Shown piece after piece: positions 20,041 through 31,079 of a stretch of 64,000 nucleotides of DNA. The notes below the pieces were generated by a model. The model saw only the letters and a list, made by a program, of their open reading frames with translations, was not told where the DNA came from and ran no database searches. The stretch spans positions 68,167,205 to 68,231,204 of the forward strand of contig NC_080546.1 of NCBI RefSeq assembly GCF_028640845.1. The letters run 5' to 3'. A program made the translations under genes and the position numbers. Within the stretch, counting starts at the first letter, position 1. Each line of letters starts with the position of its first letter. Origin of the DNA: Ahaetulla prasina (lineage: Eukaryota > Chordata > Lepidosauria > Squamata > Colubridae).

Positions 20041-22424
20041 GATTTATTTTATTTATTTTATTAATCATATTCGTATACCGCCCTATCTCCCGAAGGACTC
20101 AGGGCGGTTAACAGGCACATAAAAACGCATAAATACAGAGTAAAAACAATTAAAAAACTTATTCTAAAAGCCGAATATTTAAAACAATATAAAAATAAAA
20201 CCCATTTAAAACCCATAAATTTAAAATCTAATTCAGTCCTGCGCAAATAAATAAGTGTGTTTTAAGCTCGCGGCGGAAGGTCCGGAGGTCCGGAAGTTGA
20301 CGAAGTCCTGGGGGTAGTTCGTTCCAGAGGGTGGGAGCCCCCACAGAGAAGGCCCTTCCCCTGGGCGTCGCCAGACGACATTGCCTCGCTGACGGTACCC
20401 TGAGGAGTCCCTCTCTGTGAGAGCGCACGGGTCGGTGAGAGGTATTCGGTAGCAGTAGGCGGTCCCGTAAGTAACCCGGCCCTATGCCATGGAGCGCTTT
20501 AAAGGTGGTTACCAAAACCTTGAAGCGCACCCGGAAGGCCACAGGTAGCCAGTGCAGTCTGCGCAGGATAGGTGTCATGCGGAGCCACGAGGGCTCCTCT
20601 ATCACCCGCGCAGCCGCATTCTGGACTAACTGCAGCCTCGGATGCCCTTCAAGGGAGCCCCATGTAGAGAGCATTGCAGTAATCCAGGCGAGGCGTCACG
20701 GTGTGAGTGACCGTGCATAGGGCATCCCGGTCTAGAAAGGCGCAACTGGCGCACCAGGCGAACCTGGTAGAATGCTCTCCTGGAGCGGCCGTCAAATGAT
20801 CTTCAGAGACAGCCGTTCATCCAGGAGGACACCTAAGTTGCGCACCCTCTCCATCGGGGCCAATGACTCGCCACCGACAGTCAGCCGCGGACTCAGCTGA
20901 CTGTGCGGGATGCCGGCATCCACAGCCACTCTGTCTTGGAGGATTGAGCTTGAGCCTGTTTCTCCCCATCCAGACCCGTACGGCTTCCAGACACCGGGAC
21001 AGCACTTCGATAGCTTCATTGGGGTGGCCCGGTGTGGAAAAGTACAGCTGGGTGTCATCCGCGTACAGCTGGTACCTCACACCGAAACCATTGATGATCT
21101 CACCCAGCGGCTTCATATAGATGTTGAACAGAAGGGGCGAGAGGATCGACCCCTGCGGCACCCCACAAGTGAGGCGCCTCGGGGCCGACCTCTGCCCTCC
21201 TGTCAACACCGTCTGTGACCAATCAGAGAGATAGGAGGAGAACCACCGATAAACGGTGCCTCCCACTCCCAATCCCTCCAGCCGGCGCAGCAGGATACCA
21301 TGGTCGATGGTATCAAAAGCCGCTGAGAGGTCTAATAGGACCAGGGCAGAGGAACAACCCCTATCCCTGGCCCTCCAGAGATCATCCACCAACGCAACCA
21401 AAGCCGTCTCCGTGCTGTAACCGGGCCGGAAACCGGACTGGAACGGGTCTAGATAGACAGTTTCATCCAGGTGTAAGGGAAACTGATATGCCACCATACT
21501 CTCTACAACCTTCACCGCAAAGCGAAGGTTGGAGACCGGACGATAATTACCTAAAACAGCCGGGTCCAGGGAAGGCTTCTTGAGGAGGGGCCTCACCACC
21601 GCCTCTTTCAAGGCGGCCGAAAAGACACCAAAGAAGCAGTCGTAATCGCCTGGAGCCAGCCTCGTGTCACCTCCTGCGTGGCCAGCACCAGCCAGGAGGG
21701 GCACGGGTCCAGTAAACACGTGGTGGCATTCAACCTACCCAACAACCTGTCCATGTCCTCGGGAGCCACAGGGTCAAACTCATCCCAAACAACGTCACCA
21801 AGACCAACCTCGGACGTCTCACCTGAGTCACCGCAATTTTGGTCCAACCCGTCCCGAAGCTGAACGATTTTATCGTATAGATAACCGTTAAACTCCTCAG
21901 CACGTCCCTGCAGCGGGTCATCCCGCTCCCCCTGGTGAAGGAGGGAGCGAGTCACCCGAAACAGGGCGGCTGGGCAGTTATCTGCCGACGCAATGAGGGA
22001 GGAGACGTAGCAACGCCTCGCTTCCCTCAATGCCACTAGGTAAGCTCTATTATAGGACTTCACTAGTGTCCGATCAGCCTCTGAACGGCTAGACCTCCAA
22101 GAACTCTCTAGGCGTCTTCTCCGGCGCTTCATCCCCCTCAGCTCCTTGGAGAACCAAGGAGCCGGTTGGGACCTGCACTGGGTCAGAGGCCGCAAAGGCA
22201 CGACACGATCTAAGGCCCCCGCCGCGGCCCGTTCCCAGGCCGCAACAAGTTCCTCAGACGTGCCGTGAGCCAGACCCCCAGGAAGTGGCCCAAGCTCCGT
22301 CCGGAACCTCTCCGGGTCCATCAGGCGCCTGGGACGGAACCAACGCATCGGCTCCGTCTCCCTGCGGTGTTGGATGGCGGTCAGAAAGTCCAGACGAAGG
22401 AGAGAGTGATCTGACCATGACAAA
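20041..22424 (-). mobile_element. L2 LINE, 5'-truncated, inserted in L1-B1
   Basis: The minus strand carries the end of an endonuclease (SWSDHSLLRLDF at about 22390-22424), a complete reverse transcriptase and a C-terminal region. It is followed by the characteristic tail, whose plus-strand form is ccgccctatctcccgaagga, and an AT-rich repeat tail at 20041-20075. L2-clade RTs read [19 protein letters not shown], which differs from the CR1 form [12 protein letters not shown] seen at 59.7 kb. The GC content is far above the surrounding L1 DNA. L1-B1 text resumes at about 22425. Confidence 0.85.
20228..22424 (-). pseudogene. L2 ORF2 (end of endonuclease, reverse transcriptase, C-terminal domain)
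   Basis: Coding order on the minus strand: 22424-21608 (endonuclease end, then RT thumb-side linker with WFSKELRGMKRRRRRL and NGYLYDKIVQLRDG), 21719-20817 (RT core with [63 protein letters not shown] and the active site LYADDTQLYF), 21058-20792, and 20674-20228 (LQLVQNAAARVIEEP, LHWLPVAFRVRFKVL, SVGAPTLWNELPPGL). Three frame changes break it. The reading frame at 21608-22687 is a chimera: its first 88 residues or so come from L1-B1 and the rest from L2. Confidence 0.85.
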
Positions 22425-23745
22425 GGTTCAATGACTATTTCCTTCACTTCTTTTAGCTCTGTCATTGTTATCTCCCTATTTAGTAACATTCTCTTTTCTT
22501 TCTCCATACTTTCCTCTTTTAAATAGTCATTTATTTTTTCTATCTCAATTTCTTCCTGATTATATAAGTTTTCAAAATATTTTAATACAATCCTTTTAAT
22601 TTCTTCTTTGTTTTGAAAATTTCCTGCCTTGTCTTGTAATTGATGTATTATCCTACATTCCCTTTCTTTTTTTAATTTATATGCCAACCACCTCCCTGGC
22701 TTATTTGCATTTTCAAATTGGTATTGTTTAACATATTTAATATTTTTAACATGTTCTGTTTGTTCTATTAAGTTTAATCTGTGTTTAACTAATGTTAATT
22801 CTTCATTTAATTGTATATCACCTGGCCTTGTTTGAATTTTTTTTTCTAACTACTCTAATTCTTTCTCTAGCATGTCCTGTTGTTTCCCTTTTTCCTTATT
22901 CCTCTTTGACATGTGATATTGTTATTCCTCTTATATACACTTTTATTGTGTCCCATAGATTCTGCAAATTTAATCTTCTGCAAATATTCCTTCTCTAGTA
23001 GTATCTGCAGGTTCAAAGTACATCTTCTAATTTTCTTTTTTTGACCTCTCCATGTTAATCTCAAGGGATTATGATCTGTCCAAATATTTGGGAGAATCTC
23101 TACATTTTCTGTCTCCTTTTTTAATTCTCTATTTGCCCATACCATATCAATTCTCGAAAAAGATTTATGCGGGTTAGAATGAAAAGTATTTTTTTTTTCC
23201 TTTGGGGTTTATTGTTCTCCACACATCAATCAGATTTAACTTTCCATCATATCAAAGAAAGCTTTCGGTAATACATTTCTTTTTTCTTTTTTTCTTTTTT
23301 TTCTTTTCCTTCTCACTAATATAGTCTTTTTTATATCTATTATTCCGTTGTAGTTACCCACTATAAATATATTTTTACACCCTGTCTCAATGATTGTTTC
23401 ATGTGTTTTCTTACAGAATTCCCTCTGATTTTTATTAGGAGCATATATATTAACTAATAGCATTTTAATTTCCACCATTATTAATTCAAGTAACAATACC
23501 CTTCCCTTAGGATCCTCATATATTACATTTATTTTTATTTCTTTTCTAATATATACCACAGCCCGCTTTTTTTCCCTGCCAATGCTGCAAACAAATTTCC
23601 CAAATTGTTATATTCCAAATATTTCTGGTCTTGCTTTTCCATATGCACCTCTTGGAAACATACGATATCTACATTCTATTTCATTAATTTCGTAAGTATC
23701 TTTTTCCTTTTCACCTGATTATTTAATCCATTCACATTTATTGAT
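22425..23745 (-). pseudogene. L1-B1 segment 5: ORF2 endonuclease and linker
   Basis: The minus strand continues L1-B1 with the linker (NREITMTELKEV, matching 15990-16030 of L1-B4) and then endonuclease fragments: 22867-23145, 23236-23559 (MVYIRKEIKINVIYEDPKGR, LLVNIYAPNKNQREF, IFIVGNYNGIIDI) and the ORF2 start near 23745 (LLSINVNGLNNQVKRKK). GDYNG has become GNYNG, so a catalytic-region Asp is lost. Frameshifts are frequent. Confidence 0.8.
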
Positions 23746-23772
23746 AATAATTGGATTTCTTTCTCTGTTTTC

Positions 23773-24914
23773 TTAATTATCTGCTGGTCTCTGGTTTCTA
23801 TTTGTTCTTGTAGTTCTTTGTGCTTTAGTCCTAGTACCCTTTTCTTCATCTTGGTTCCCCTTCTCCGTCTTAGCTCTTTCTTCCACATCCCTGGATTCTT
23901 GTCTCTGTTCTTCTATGCCACGTATTTCCAATCTCTTACTACTAGAATCTTCTTCTGTCCCCATCAGTTGATCATATAATTTTTGGTCTTTGTCTAGATC
24001 GTTGACTTTAATTATTTTGCCCTTAAGGTTATCGACATTCCCTCTGAGGTGATGCACCAAAATAATATTTTCTTTCTATTCAGTAGAGATGCTAAAAACC
24101 AAATCCGAATCTGTCTGGAGACCTGCTTTAATGTTATGATCTCTTTTTCATGGTAAATCATAGGTTCGTCTCTTGTAATTCTGTAAATGATATCTCGGAC
24201 TTTCTTAAGTGTACACCTGATGTGTACTTCTCTAGGTAGATGGTGGCAGTTTGCATTATTAGTTTGGACTCTATACACTTCATCCATCTCATTTATAATC
24301 TTTTTTTTATCTCTCTGGAGAACTTTTGTAATCAGTCCTGCCATTACTTCTCCTAGATCATCATCTTTCGTTTCCACATTTTGGAACCTCAGATAAAAGG
24401 AGGCTCGGTCCATTTCAAGATGTATTAACAAACTTTCCAAATCTTTGTTTACCGCCATTATTTTTTGATCTACCTGTTCTAATTTTTTTTCAGTTTGTTC
24501 AGTCTTTATTTCCACAGACCTAATTTTTTGTTTATTTCTTTGTATCGCCTCTTGGATTGAATCCACTTTATTGTCTAAGTTGTGTATATCTGTTTTCAAT
24601 TCTCCATGATTTTTTGTCATCGTCTCCTGGAGTTTCATCATGGTTTCCTGTATCATAACAAGGTTAGACTGCATTGATTGAGAAGTCAAATTGGAGCTTG
24701 ATTTTTCTGTGGGCATCCCTTCTATTGTTCTCTGAGTTGACAGAGAGGCCATTGCCAATGTCAGGTTTGATGCCACCTTTTTCCCTGTTCTCAATGTTGT
24801 TGTAGTAATACTTGTCATTTCTTTTAAAATTTTACTTTGTTCTCCCAAAATTTTATATATCTTTTCCAAAATTGTATAAATCTTTTCCCAAATTACTATC
24901 CATACTTTTATCAC
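23773..24914 (-). pseudogene. L1-B1 ORF1
   Basis: The main frame (24012-24914, 300 residues) is open and contains a coiled coil (about residues 90-170, NHGELKTDIHNLDNKVDSI and TEQTEKKLEQVDQK), an RRM-type segment (ASFYLRFQNVETKDDDLGEV, about residues 175-215) and a C-terminal domain (PREVHIRCTLKKVRDIIYR). A frameshift near 24012-24060 separates the last 80 or so residues (23773-24060, rich in Glu, Arg and Gln). This is the best preserved family-B ORF1 here and serves as the guide for 17284-18354. Confidence 0.8.
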
Positions 24915-27165
24915 TACTAATAACTTCTGTTTATCCTTCAGGATTGATTTTTCTATATATATATTTCTTTCTTTTATCTAAATTTAGTTAAGACCACTTA
25001 TATAGTATTTTTAATTTTCCAATATCTTTCTTCTTTCACATTTTGTTCAATTTAAACTCTGATTTCTATTCCTATTGTTGTTAATTACTTATACAAAAAT
25101 TTGTGGCTATAAATCAATATCTAGACCATACAATACAATATAATATAGCTAGAAATCACCCACTATAATTCTTCTAAATTCAACCAATTGGATTTAGTTA
25201 ATTAAACTAAGTTAAACTAGGTTAGCTATAATCAATATCTCTTATTTCACTGGATCGATTATATTCAAAATAAGTACCAGATTAAAAAATACCAATTAGT
25301 TTTTGAGTGAAGTTAGGATTTGCTATGTATTAGAGCTTAAGAAAGAAGGGAATTGATAGGGTGTTGGTGTGAAATGACTGAGGATTATGTTATATTTTAG
25401 ATTATGTTTGTTAGATAATATACCCTGTATTCTGTTCTGGGAAGTCTCAGGGAGGGGGAGGGGGAGGGGGAGGGGAAATGGGGGAGAAGGGGGAAGATTA
25501 TAAATTGATTGATTGATTGTACAGGAATAATTGTAGAATTAAATGAATTGGAATGGTGCAAAGTCGGGGCTGCTCAGCAACCACTCTGGAAGGGAAAGGG
25601 TAAGGACAGAGGAGTAAAGAAGGAAGAAAGTAGGTAGGTAGGTAGGTAGGTAGGTAGGAAAGAAGGGAGAGGGAAGGAAGGATAGGAGGAGCAGAAGGAG
25701 GGGAAGATAGAGGGTTATAGGATGGAAGTGAGAAGTGGGAAGGAGGAGGGGAAGTAGGGAAGCGAGGAGGAGAAAGGTGGGGAAAGTAGAAGAAGGATGA
25801 GAAGGGTAGAAAGGATCAAGGGAGTGGTGACTGAGCAGGCCTGATTGAGCATAATTTGAGTATATGATTGATTGTTGGATAAGTGATTGTACTTTACACT
25901 GGCCAAATTGTTGGAATTATTATGGAAAATAAAAAACTTTTTTTGAAAAAAAAATCTCTTATTGCCAATGTATTAATTATGAATGAATCTGTATTAAGTA
26001 CAATACTTTCAATACAATCTAACTCTCCTTAAATTACTAAGTTACTATTTATATCAATCTACATGTTTATAATTACAATCCTACTACAAGAGCGATATCA
26101 AGAAAAGGCTATTCAAAAAAGATTGTATAAGTACAATTGTACAAGATAGTAATCACAGTCTATAATATAACAATCAGTTTAACATTCTGCAGTGGGTGAA
26201 CCCTGTATTTTAACTATTTGAGTTTTCCGGATTTTCCAATACTCTTAATGTTCACTTCTTCATTTCCACTCTATCTCTGTCTGCTTTTCCGCTTAAACAT
26301 TCAGTATTATGTCCAGATCTCTCAGTCACTACTGTTTCTCTCTCTTCTCCTCTCCGATCTCTCCCTGTCTCTTTCTGGCAGCTTTATTTTCACTGTTAGA
26401 GTCCGGATTACCCCAATCATTCTGCTTTCATTTTTTCGTTAAATATCACTGTTCTCCTCCACCAGTTGATTCATTCGCACCTCCATCAGATCCCCTGCTT
26501 CCCTTTAGGCTCTCTCTTTGCTCTCATATTCTCCCTGATTGCCCGTTCATCTTTTATCTCGAATCATCTTTTACTAACCTCCAATTTTCTTATTAGTTGT
26601 CAAAATGTGTATTCCACTTCCTCCCTCTCTTTCTCCTTTCCTTCCTTTGTTGTCTAGCACTCTCCCGCTCTCACTTTCAAATTTACAGTCTTATTCCGAT
26701 CTTTCTTTTTCTTTCACTTCCTCCTTCTTGGCACTTATTTTGATGAATCACGGCTCATCCCTTTAAGTCGCCATTTGTTTTCTGCTGGAACTTCCTTCTA
26801 CTTTGCCAAATAATTTAAGATTACTCACTTTGATGGTTCCAATCTCTCCCCATATGGGAGTACTTATGAAAATAATATTTTCCTTCAAATTCTTTTGTGA
26901 GCTGTCACGACCCCGGGTCCGCCATGTCAGAAAGAGATGACAGGACACATTCGCGGTGGGTTAAAAAGGGTTTCCCTCATTCCAGCAGGAGGTTGCACAC
27001 CGCCTTGCTGACCTCTGGACTTCCCCTCTGCTTCGCGTGGCTCTCCAAACTCAACGCATCTTCGAAGAGTCTCCACACACGAAAAAACCCAGAGTCAAAG
27101 GACAGAGCTCATCCTTTTTCGTCTGCATCGCCTCGACAGCATCACCAGAAGCCCCTTTTTCAATT
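24915..27165 (-). promoter_or_regulatory. L1-B1 5' UTR (split by an L1 tail at 25247-25953)
   Basis: Without the inserted tail this is about 1.5 kb, the same length as the 5' UTR of L1-B4. The end at about 27165 is the 5' terminus of L1-B1, because homology with L1-B4 stops at the same place (agcatcaccagaag here, agcatcattagaag at 19922-19935). Confidence 0.65.
25247..25953 (+). mobile_element. L1 family A 3' tail (5'-truncated insertion)
   Basis: This begins with the last ORF2 codons (DYIQNKYQIKKYQ) and contains the family-A 3' UTR, including a G-rich tract (25450-25492), a (taggtagg)n microsatellite at about 25630-25658, an AAATAAA near 25928 and an A-tail at 25945-25953. The word atctcttatt flanks it on both sides (25237-25246 and 25954-25963), which is its target duplication in the L1-B1 5' UTR. 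Confidence 0.85.
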
Positions 27166-27210
27166 TTTCAAATGCCACTTGGCAGTCCATAGTCCAATTC
27201 AGTGGTTGGC
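27166..27210. other. short unassigned spacer
   Basis: A short stretch between the 5' end of L1-B1 and the left end of a DNA transposon. I see no coding content and no match inside the window. Confidence 0.5.
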
Positions 27211-27242
27211 TACCATGTTTCCCTCAAAATAAGACATCCTCT

Positions 27243-27920
27243 CTAGATGGAAAGAGGACCAGAAAATTGGTATCATGCAAAATGAGGAAAATTTGGTAAA
27301 ACAGATTAGAGACCAAAGTCAATCACATATTAAAAGGTTGTATAATGCATTGCTAGAAATAGATTCAGAAACGGAACTAGTTAAGGATTGTATGATAAAA
27401 TGGGAACAAAATATACAGGAACCTATAATGATGGAAACATGGGAGAAAATTTGGGTTAGAAATGTTAAATTTACACAAGCACAAAATTTAAGAGAAAATT
27501 TCTACAAAATGTTTTATAGATGGCATTTAGATCCTAAAAAATTAGCCTGTATGTATCCGAATTTGCAAGCTAAATGTTGGAGATGTGACTCTGATGATGC
27601 TACTTATTATCATATATGGTGGACTTGTAAAAAAATCAAACCATTTTGGATAAGAATTTGGTGGGTCATGCAAAATATTTTGAAAAAGAAGATAAAGTTT
27701 ACTCCACAATTGTTTTTATTGGGTATAATTTTGGATTGTACGATAATAGAGAGTAAATTGTTTTTAAATTTAATATCAGCAGCCAGACTATTGGTGGAGC
27801 AATATTGGAAGAAGGAACATTTGCCTACGATAGTAGAATGGATATAAAAAGTTGCAAATTTAGCAGAGATGGCAAACATTTCAGCATATTTGAAAGACTG
27901 TTCACAAGAAAGATACATAG
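27243..27920 (+). pseudogene. L1-A5 ORF2 C-terminal fragment
   Basis: A frame at 27275-27847 codes 190 residues of the ORF2 C-terminal region, including ETWEKIWVRNVKFTQAQNL and the cysteine motif CWRCDSDDATYYHIWWTC, where the usual third Cys is Ser. A TAA at 27845-27847 breaks the frame before the final residues. The coding text resumes at 30061 with the last codons of ORF2. Confidence 0.88.
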
Positions 27921-29794
27921 TTACTTCATCTCAACCTATTCATTCAGCTACATATTTGAAGGATATAATTGATCAATATGGTAAGGTATCTGGATTTAAA
28001 GTGAACCAACAGAAGACAAAGATGATAACTAAGAATATGAATACACACCAAAAAGAAGAATTAGAAAGAATAACTGGATATGAAATAGTAAAAAAGGTTA
28101 AATACTTAGGAGTATATATTACAGCTTCAAATGCGAAATTATATAAAAATAATTATGAAGCCTTGTGGCAGAAAGTACAGAAGGAAATGGAGAATTGGAA
28201 GAAGTTACAATTATCCTTGTTGGGAAGAGTAGCAGCAATAAAAATGAATGTTTTGCCTAGGTTTTTATTTTTGTTTCAAATGATAAAGGTAAAGGTAAAG
28301 GTTCCCCTCGCACATACGTGCTAGTCGTTCCTGACTCTAGGAGGCAGTGCTCATCTCCGTTTCAAAGCCGAAGAGCCAGCGCTGTCCAAAGACATCTCCG
28401 TGGTCATGTGGCCGGCATGACTCAATGCCAAAGGTGCACGGAACGCTGTTAGTACTTACTTACTGTTACTTACTTACTGTTAGTACTTACTTACTTAGTA
28501 GTTACCAGTACTTAAAAAGGATGCAAATTTGCAGGAGTGGCAGAAAGGGATTAATAATTTTATTTGGATGAGTAAAAAAACGAGAATAAAGTTAAAAATA
28601 ATGCAAGATATATGTGAAAGAGGGGGTTTAAAAATGCCTAATTTGAAATTATATTATGAAGCAGTTGTTCTGTCACTAGTTAGTGACTGGATTAATTTAA
28701 CAGAGGAAAGAATATTGAATATAGAAGGTTATGATTTGCTATATGGATGGCATGCTTATTTATTATATGATAAGAAAGTGGATAAGACTTTTAAAAGTCA
28801 TATACTTAGAAACGCTTTGTTAAGGGTTTGGAAGAAGTACCAATATAAGTTAGACTATAAAATACCTATATGGGCAATCCCTAGACATGTGATAGAGAAT
28901 ATAAATATAGAACAAAAACAGGAGGTGATTACTTATAAAGAGCTTCTTTTTGTAGAAAAAGGTAAATTACAATTGAAATCTTTAACTATAATGAGAGAAG
29001 AAGGGATAAACTATACTTGATTTCAGTACGGACAGCTGCAAGCCAGATGGAGAGTAGACTAGAAAATTGGTATCATGCAAAATGAGGAAAACTTGGTAAA
29101 ACAAATTAGAGATCAAGGCCAATTGCATATCAAGAGGTTATATAATGTACTGATAGAAATAGATTCAGAAATGGAGTTAGCTAAGGATTGTATGATAAAA
29201 TGGGCACAAAATATCCAGCAACCTATAATGATGGAAACATGGAAAAAAAATTGGGTTAGAAATGTCAAATTTACTCAAGCACAAAGTTTAAGAGAAAACT
29301 TTTATAAAATGTTTTATAGATGGCATTTAGATCCTAAAAAACTGGCATGTATGTATCCGAATATGCAAGCTAGATGTTGGAGATGTGATTGTGATGATGC
29401 TACTTATTATCATATATGGTGGACTTGTAAAAAAATCAAAGCATTTTGGATAAAAATTTGGTGGATTATGCAGAATATCTTGAAAAAGAAGATAAAGTTT
29501 ACACCACAGTTATTTTTATTGGGTATAATTACGAACTGTACAGTAATAGAGACTAAACCGATTTTAAATTTAATATCAGCAGCGAGATTATTGTTTGCGC
29601 AATATTGGAAGAAAGAAGATTTGCCTACAATTGAAGAATGGACACTTAAAGTATCGAAATTAGCAGAAATGGCAAAAATTTCAGCGTATTTGAAAGACTA
29701 TTCACAAGAAAGATATATATTGGAATGGAGAAGTTGGACTGATTATATTCAAAACAAATATCAGACTAAAAATTATCAAATAACTTATGAGTGA
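27921..29794 (+). pseudogene. L1-A6 ORF2 C-terminal half (split by SINE)
   Basis: Pieces are 27921-28285 (end of the RT: GFKVNQQKTKM, KVKYLGVYITASNAKLY, LSLLGRVAAIKMNVLP), 28529-29020 (FIWMSKKTRIKLKIMQD, NIEGYDLLYGWHAYL) and 29075-29794 (CWRCDCDDATYYHIWWTC). In-frame stops TGA at about 29018 and TAG at about 29059 and the SINE disrupt it. The YADD/FADD part of the RT lies upstream of the truncation and is absent. Confidence 0.88.
28286..28515 (-). mobile_element. Bov-B-tailed SINE fragment (Sauria-SINE type) with ACTT-type microsatellite
   Basis: Read on the minus strand, the right part of a known squamate SINE design is seen: a body, a tail that resembles the Bov-B end (tagagtcaggaacgactag) and a terminal acctttacctttacctt repeat at 28286-28300. 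The tRNA-like head is missing. Its place is taken by an (actt)n-type microsatellite at about 28451-28500. The L1 text stops at atgata and resumes with ccagtactt at 28506. Confidence 0.7.
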
Positions 29795-30519
29795 TTGTAG
29801 GAATTGTACTGTATTAGTGTATTTGTTTAAATGGGAAAGGGGAGTTAAGGTTGAAAAGGGGAAAAGAGAAGTTATGGGTGATAGTTTATTGTTGTATTTT
29901 AGCTTATGATTGTTAGATGTAATATCCTGTATTTTGCTCTGGGAAGTCTTGGGGGGGGAAGGGTCGAGGGAGGGGAGGGGAGGTTCGGGAGGGGAGGCGG
30001 AGGAGGGGGATAATTGCTGAAAAAAATTTTTTTGTAAAACTTTTTCAATTAAAAAAAAAAGATACATAGTGGAATTGAGATGGATTGACTACATTCAAAA
30101 TAAATACCAGACCAAGAAATATCAAATAGCTTTTGAATGAAGAGACTGCAAGAATTATATTTATATTTCTCTGTATGTAAAAGGAGAGTTAAGGTCCTAG
30201 GGGAGGATGAGAGTTTATGGATAGTTAGCATATGTTTAGCTTATGATTGTTAGATGTTTGTTATACCCTGTATTTTGCTCTGGGAAGTCTGGGGGCGGTT
30301 GGGGGGAGGGGGGAGGTTCGGGGAGGGGGGAGGGGGAAGGAGGGGAGATATTTGTTAAAATTATGTAAAACTTTTTCAATTAAAAAAAAAAAAGACATCC
30401 TCTGATAATAAGCTCAATCGGGCTCTTAAATACATGGCAATAAGGCCAAGCGCTTATTTCAGGGTTCAAAAAAATATGAGACAGGGTGTTATTTTTGGGG
30501 AAACAAAGTAGGTTTCGGT

Positions 30520-31002
30520 TTATCTACCCCCTTTGGTTTTTAACAGGTTTTTAATTGGCAACACTATTTGGGCAAAAGAGGGGATAAACTGCCTATAAAA
30601 GTTAATGAACCCCAGGAAGCTGTGCAATTTTTTGTGAGTACAGGGGGTTTCCCACTCGAGGACTGCTCTGAGTTTTGTGTGGTCCATTTCCACCCCCTGG
30701 GGAGAGAATCTGTACCCTAGGTAATCTATTTTATCTTGGTGAAAATCACATTTGGAGAGTTTGGCAAACAACTTAGCTACCCTTGATTTCTTCAAAACCT
30801 CCCACACCAATTTAACATGTTGAGTCTTAGTTTCAGTATAAGTCAATATATCTTGAAGATAAACCAAAACTCCCTTATACACATGCTCATGCAGCACTTC
30901 ATTAATTAGCTGCATGAAAAAGATGGGAGCCCCTTGGAGTCCAAATGGCCAAACATCTCCAACCGACTGGGTTCCTCCACCAGAGGGGTCAGAGTTCCTC
31001 AC
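30520..31002 (-). pseudogene. Gypsy B reverse-transcriptase fragment with lost active site
   Basis: This open frame of 160 residues covers the palm and thumb of a Ty3/Gypsy RT: FGLQGAPIFFMQLINEVL, VYLQDILTY, LSKCDFHQDKIDYLGY and LHSFLGFINFYRQFIPSF. The active site normally reads YLDDIL; here it is YLQDIL (plus-strand position about 30847-30866), which removes the first catalytic Asp. The fingers and the fusion to RNase H are absent. Confidence 0.82.
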
Positions 31003-31079
31003 ACCATAATTGATTCCAGTAGGAATTCAACAACTACATGGGTCTTCAGGATGATATCTTTGGCACATGATGGTGGCTT

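Larger units (their letters stand above)
27921..30057 (+). mobile_element. L1-A6: 5'-truncated L1 inserted in L1-A5
   Basis: This insertion is bounded by aaagatacatag at 27909-27920 and 30058-30069. It begins in the reverse-transcriptase region (TSSQPIHSATYLKDI), holds a SINE at 28286-28515, continues through the ORF2 C-terminus to 29794 and ends with a G-rich 3' UTR (29951-30008) and an A-tail. Confidence 0.92.
27243..30391 (+). mobile_element. L1-A5: 5'-truncated L1 inserted in the MITE, itself split
   Basis: The duplication aagacatcctct lies at 27231-27242 and 30392-30403. The element starts within the ORF2 C-terminal region, is interrupted at 27920 by L1-A6 and resumes at 30058. Its 3' UTR then runs to an A-tail at about 30382-30391 and carries the usual G-rich tract (30290-30345). 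Confidence 0.9.
27213..30508. mobile_element. TA-flanked MITE (mariner-like terminal repeats), split by nested L1s
   Basis: The left end 27213-27235 (ccatgtttccctcaaaataa...) is a good inverted match of the right end at about 30486-30508 (...gttatttttggggaaacaaag). Both ends are flanked by TA (27211-27212 and 30509-30510), the usual target of Tc1/mariner-type elements. Without the L1 nest (27243-30403) the element is only about 135 bp and has no coding capacity, so it is non-autonomous. The superfamily is inferred from the TA duplication and the end sequence only. Confidence 0.65.

Noticed and set aside
20863..21583. Plus-strand open frames (85, 102, 122 residues) in the L2 region
   Set aside because: They are antisense to a well-supported L2 reverse transcriptase; the high GC content leaves few stops.
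28286..28515. Candidate RNA polymerase III gene at the SINE
   Set aside because: No A and B boxes remain because the tRNA head is missing, so only a SINE tail is left.
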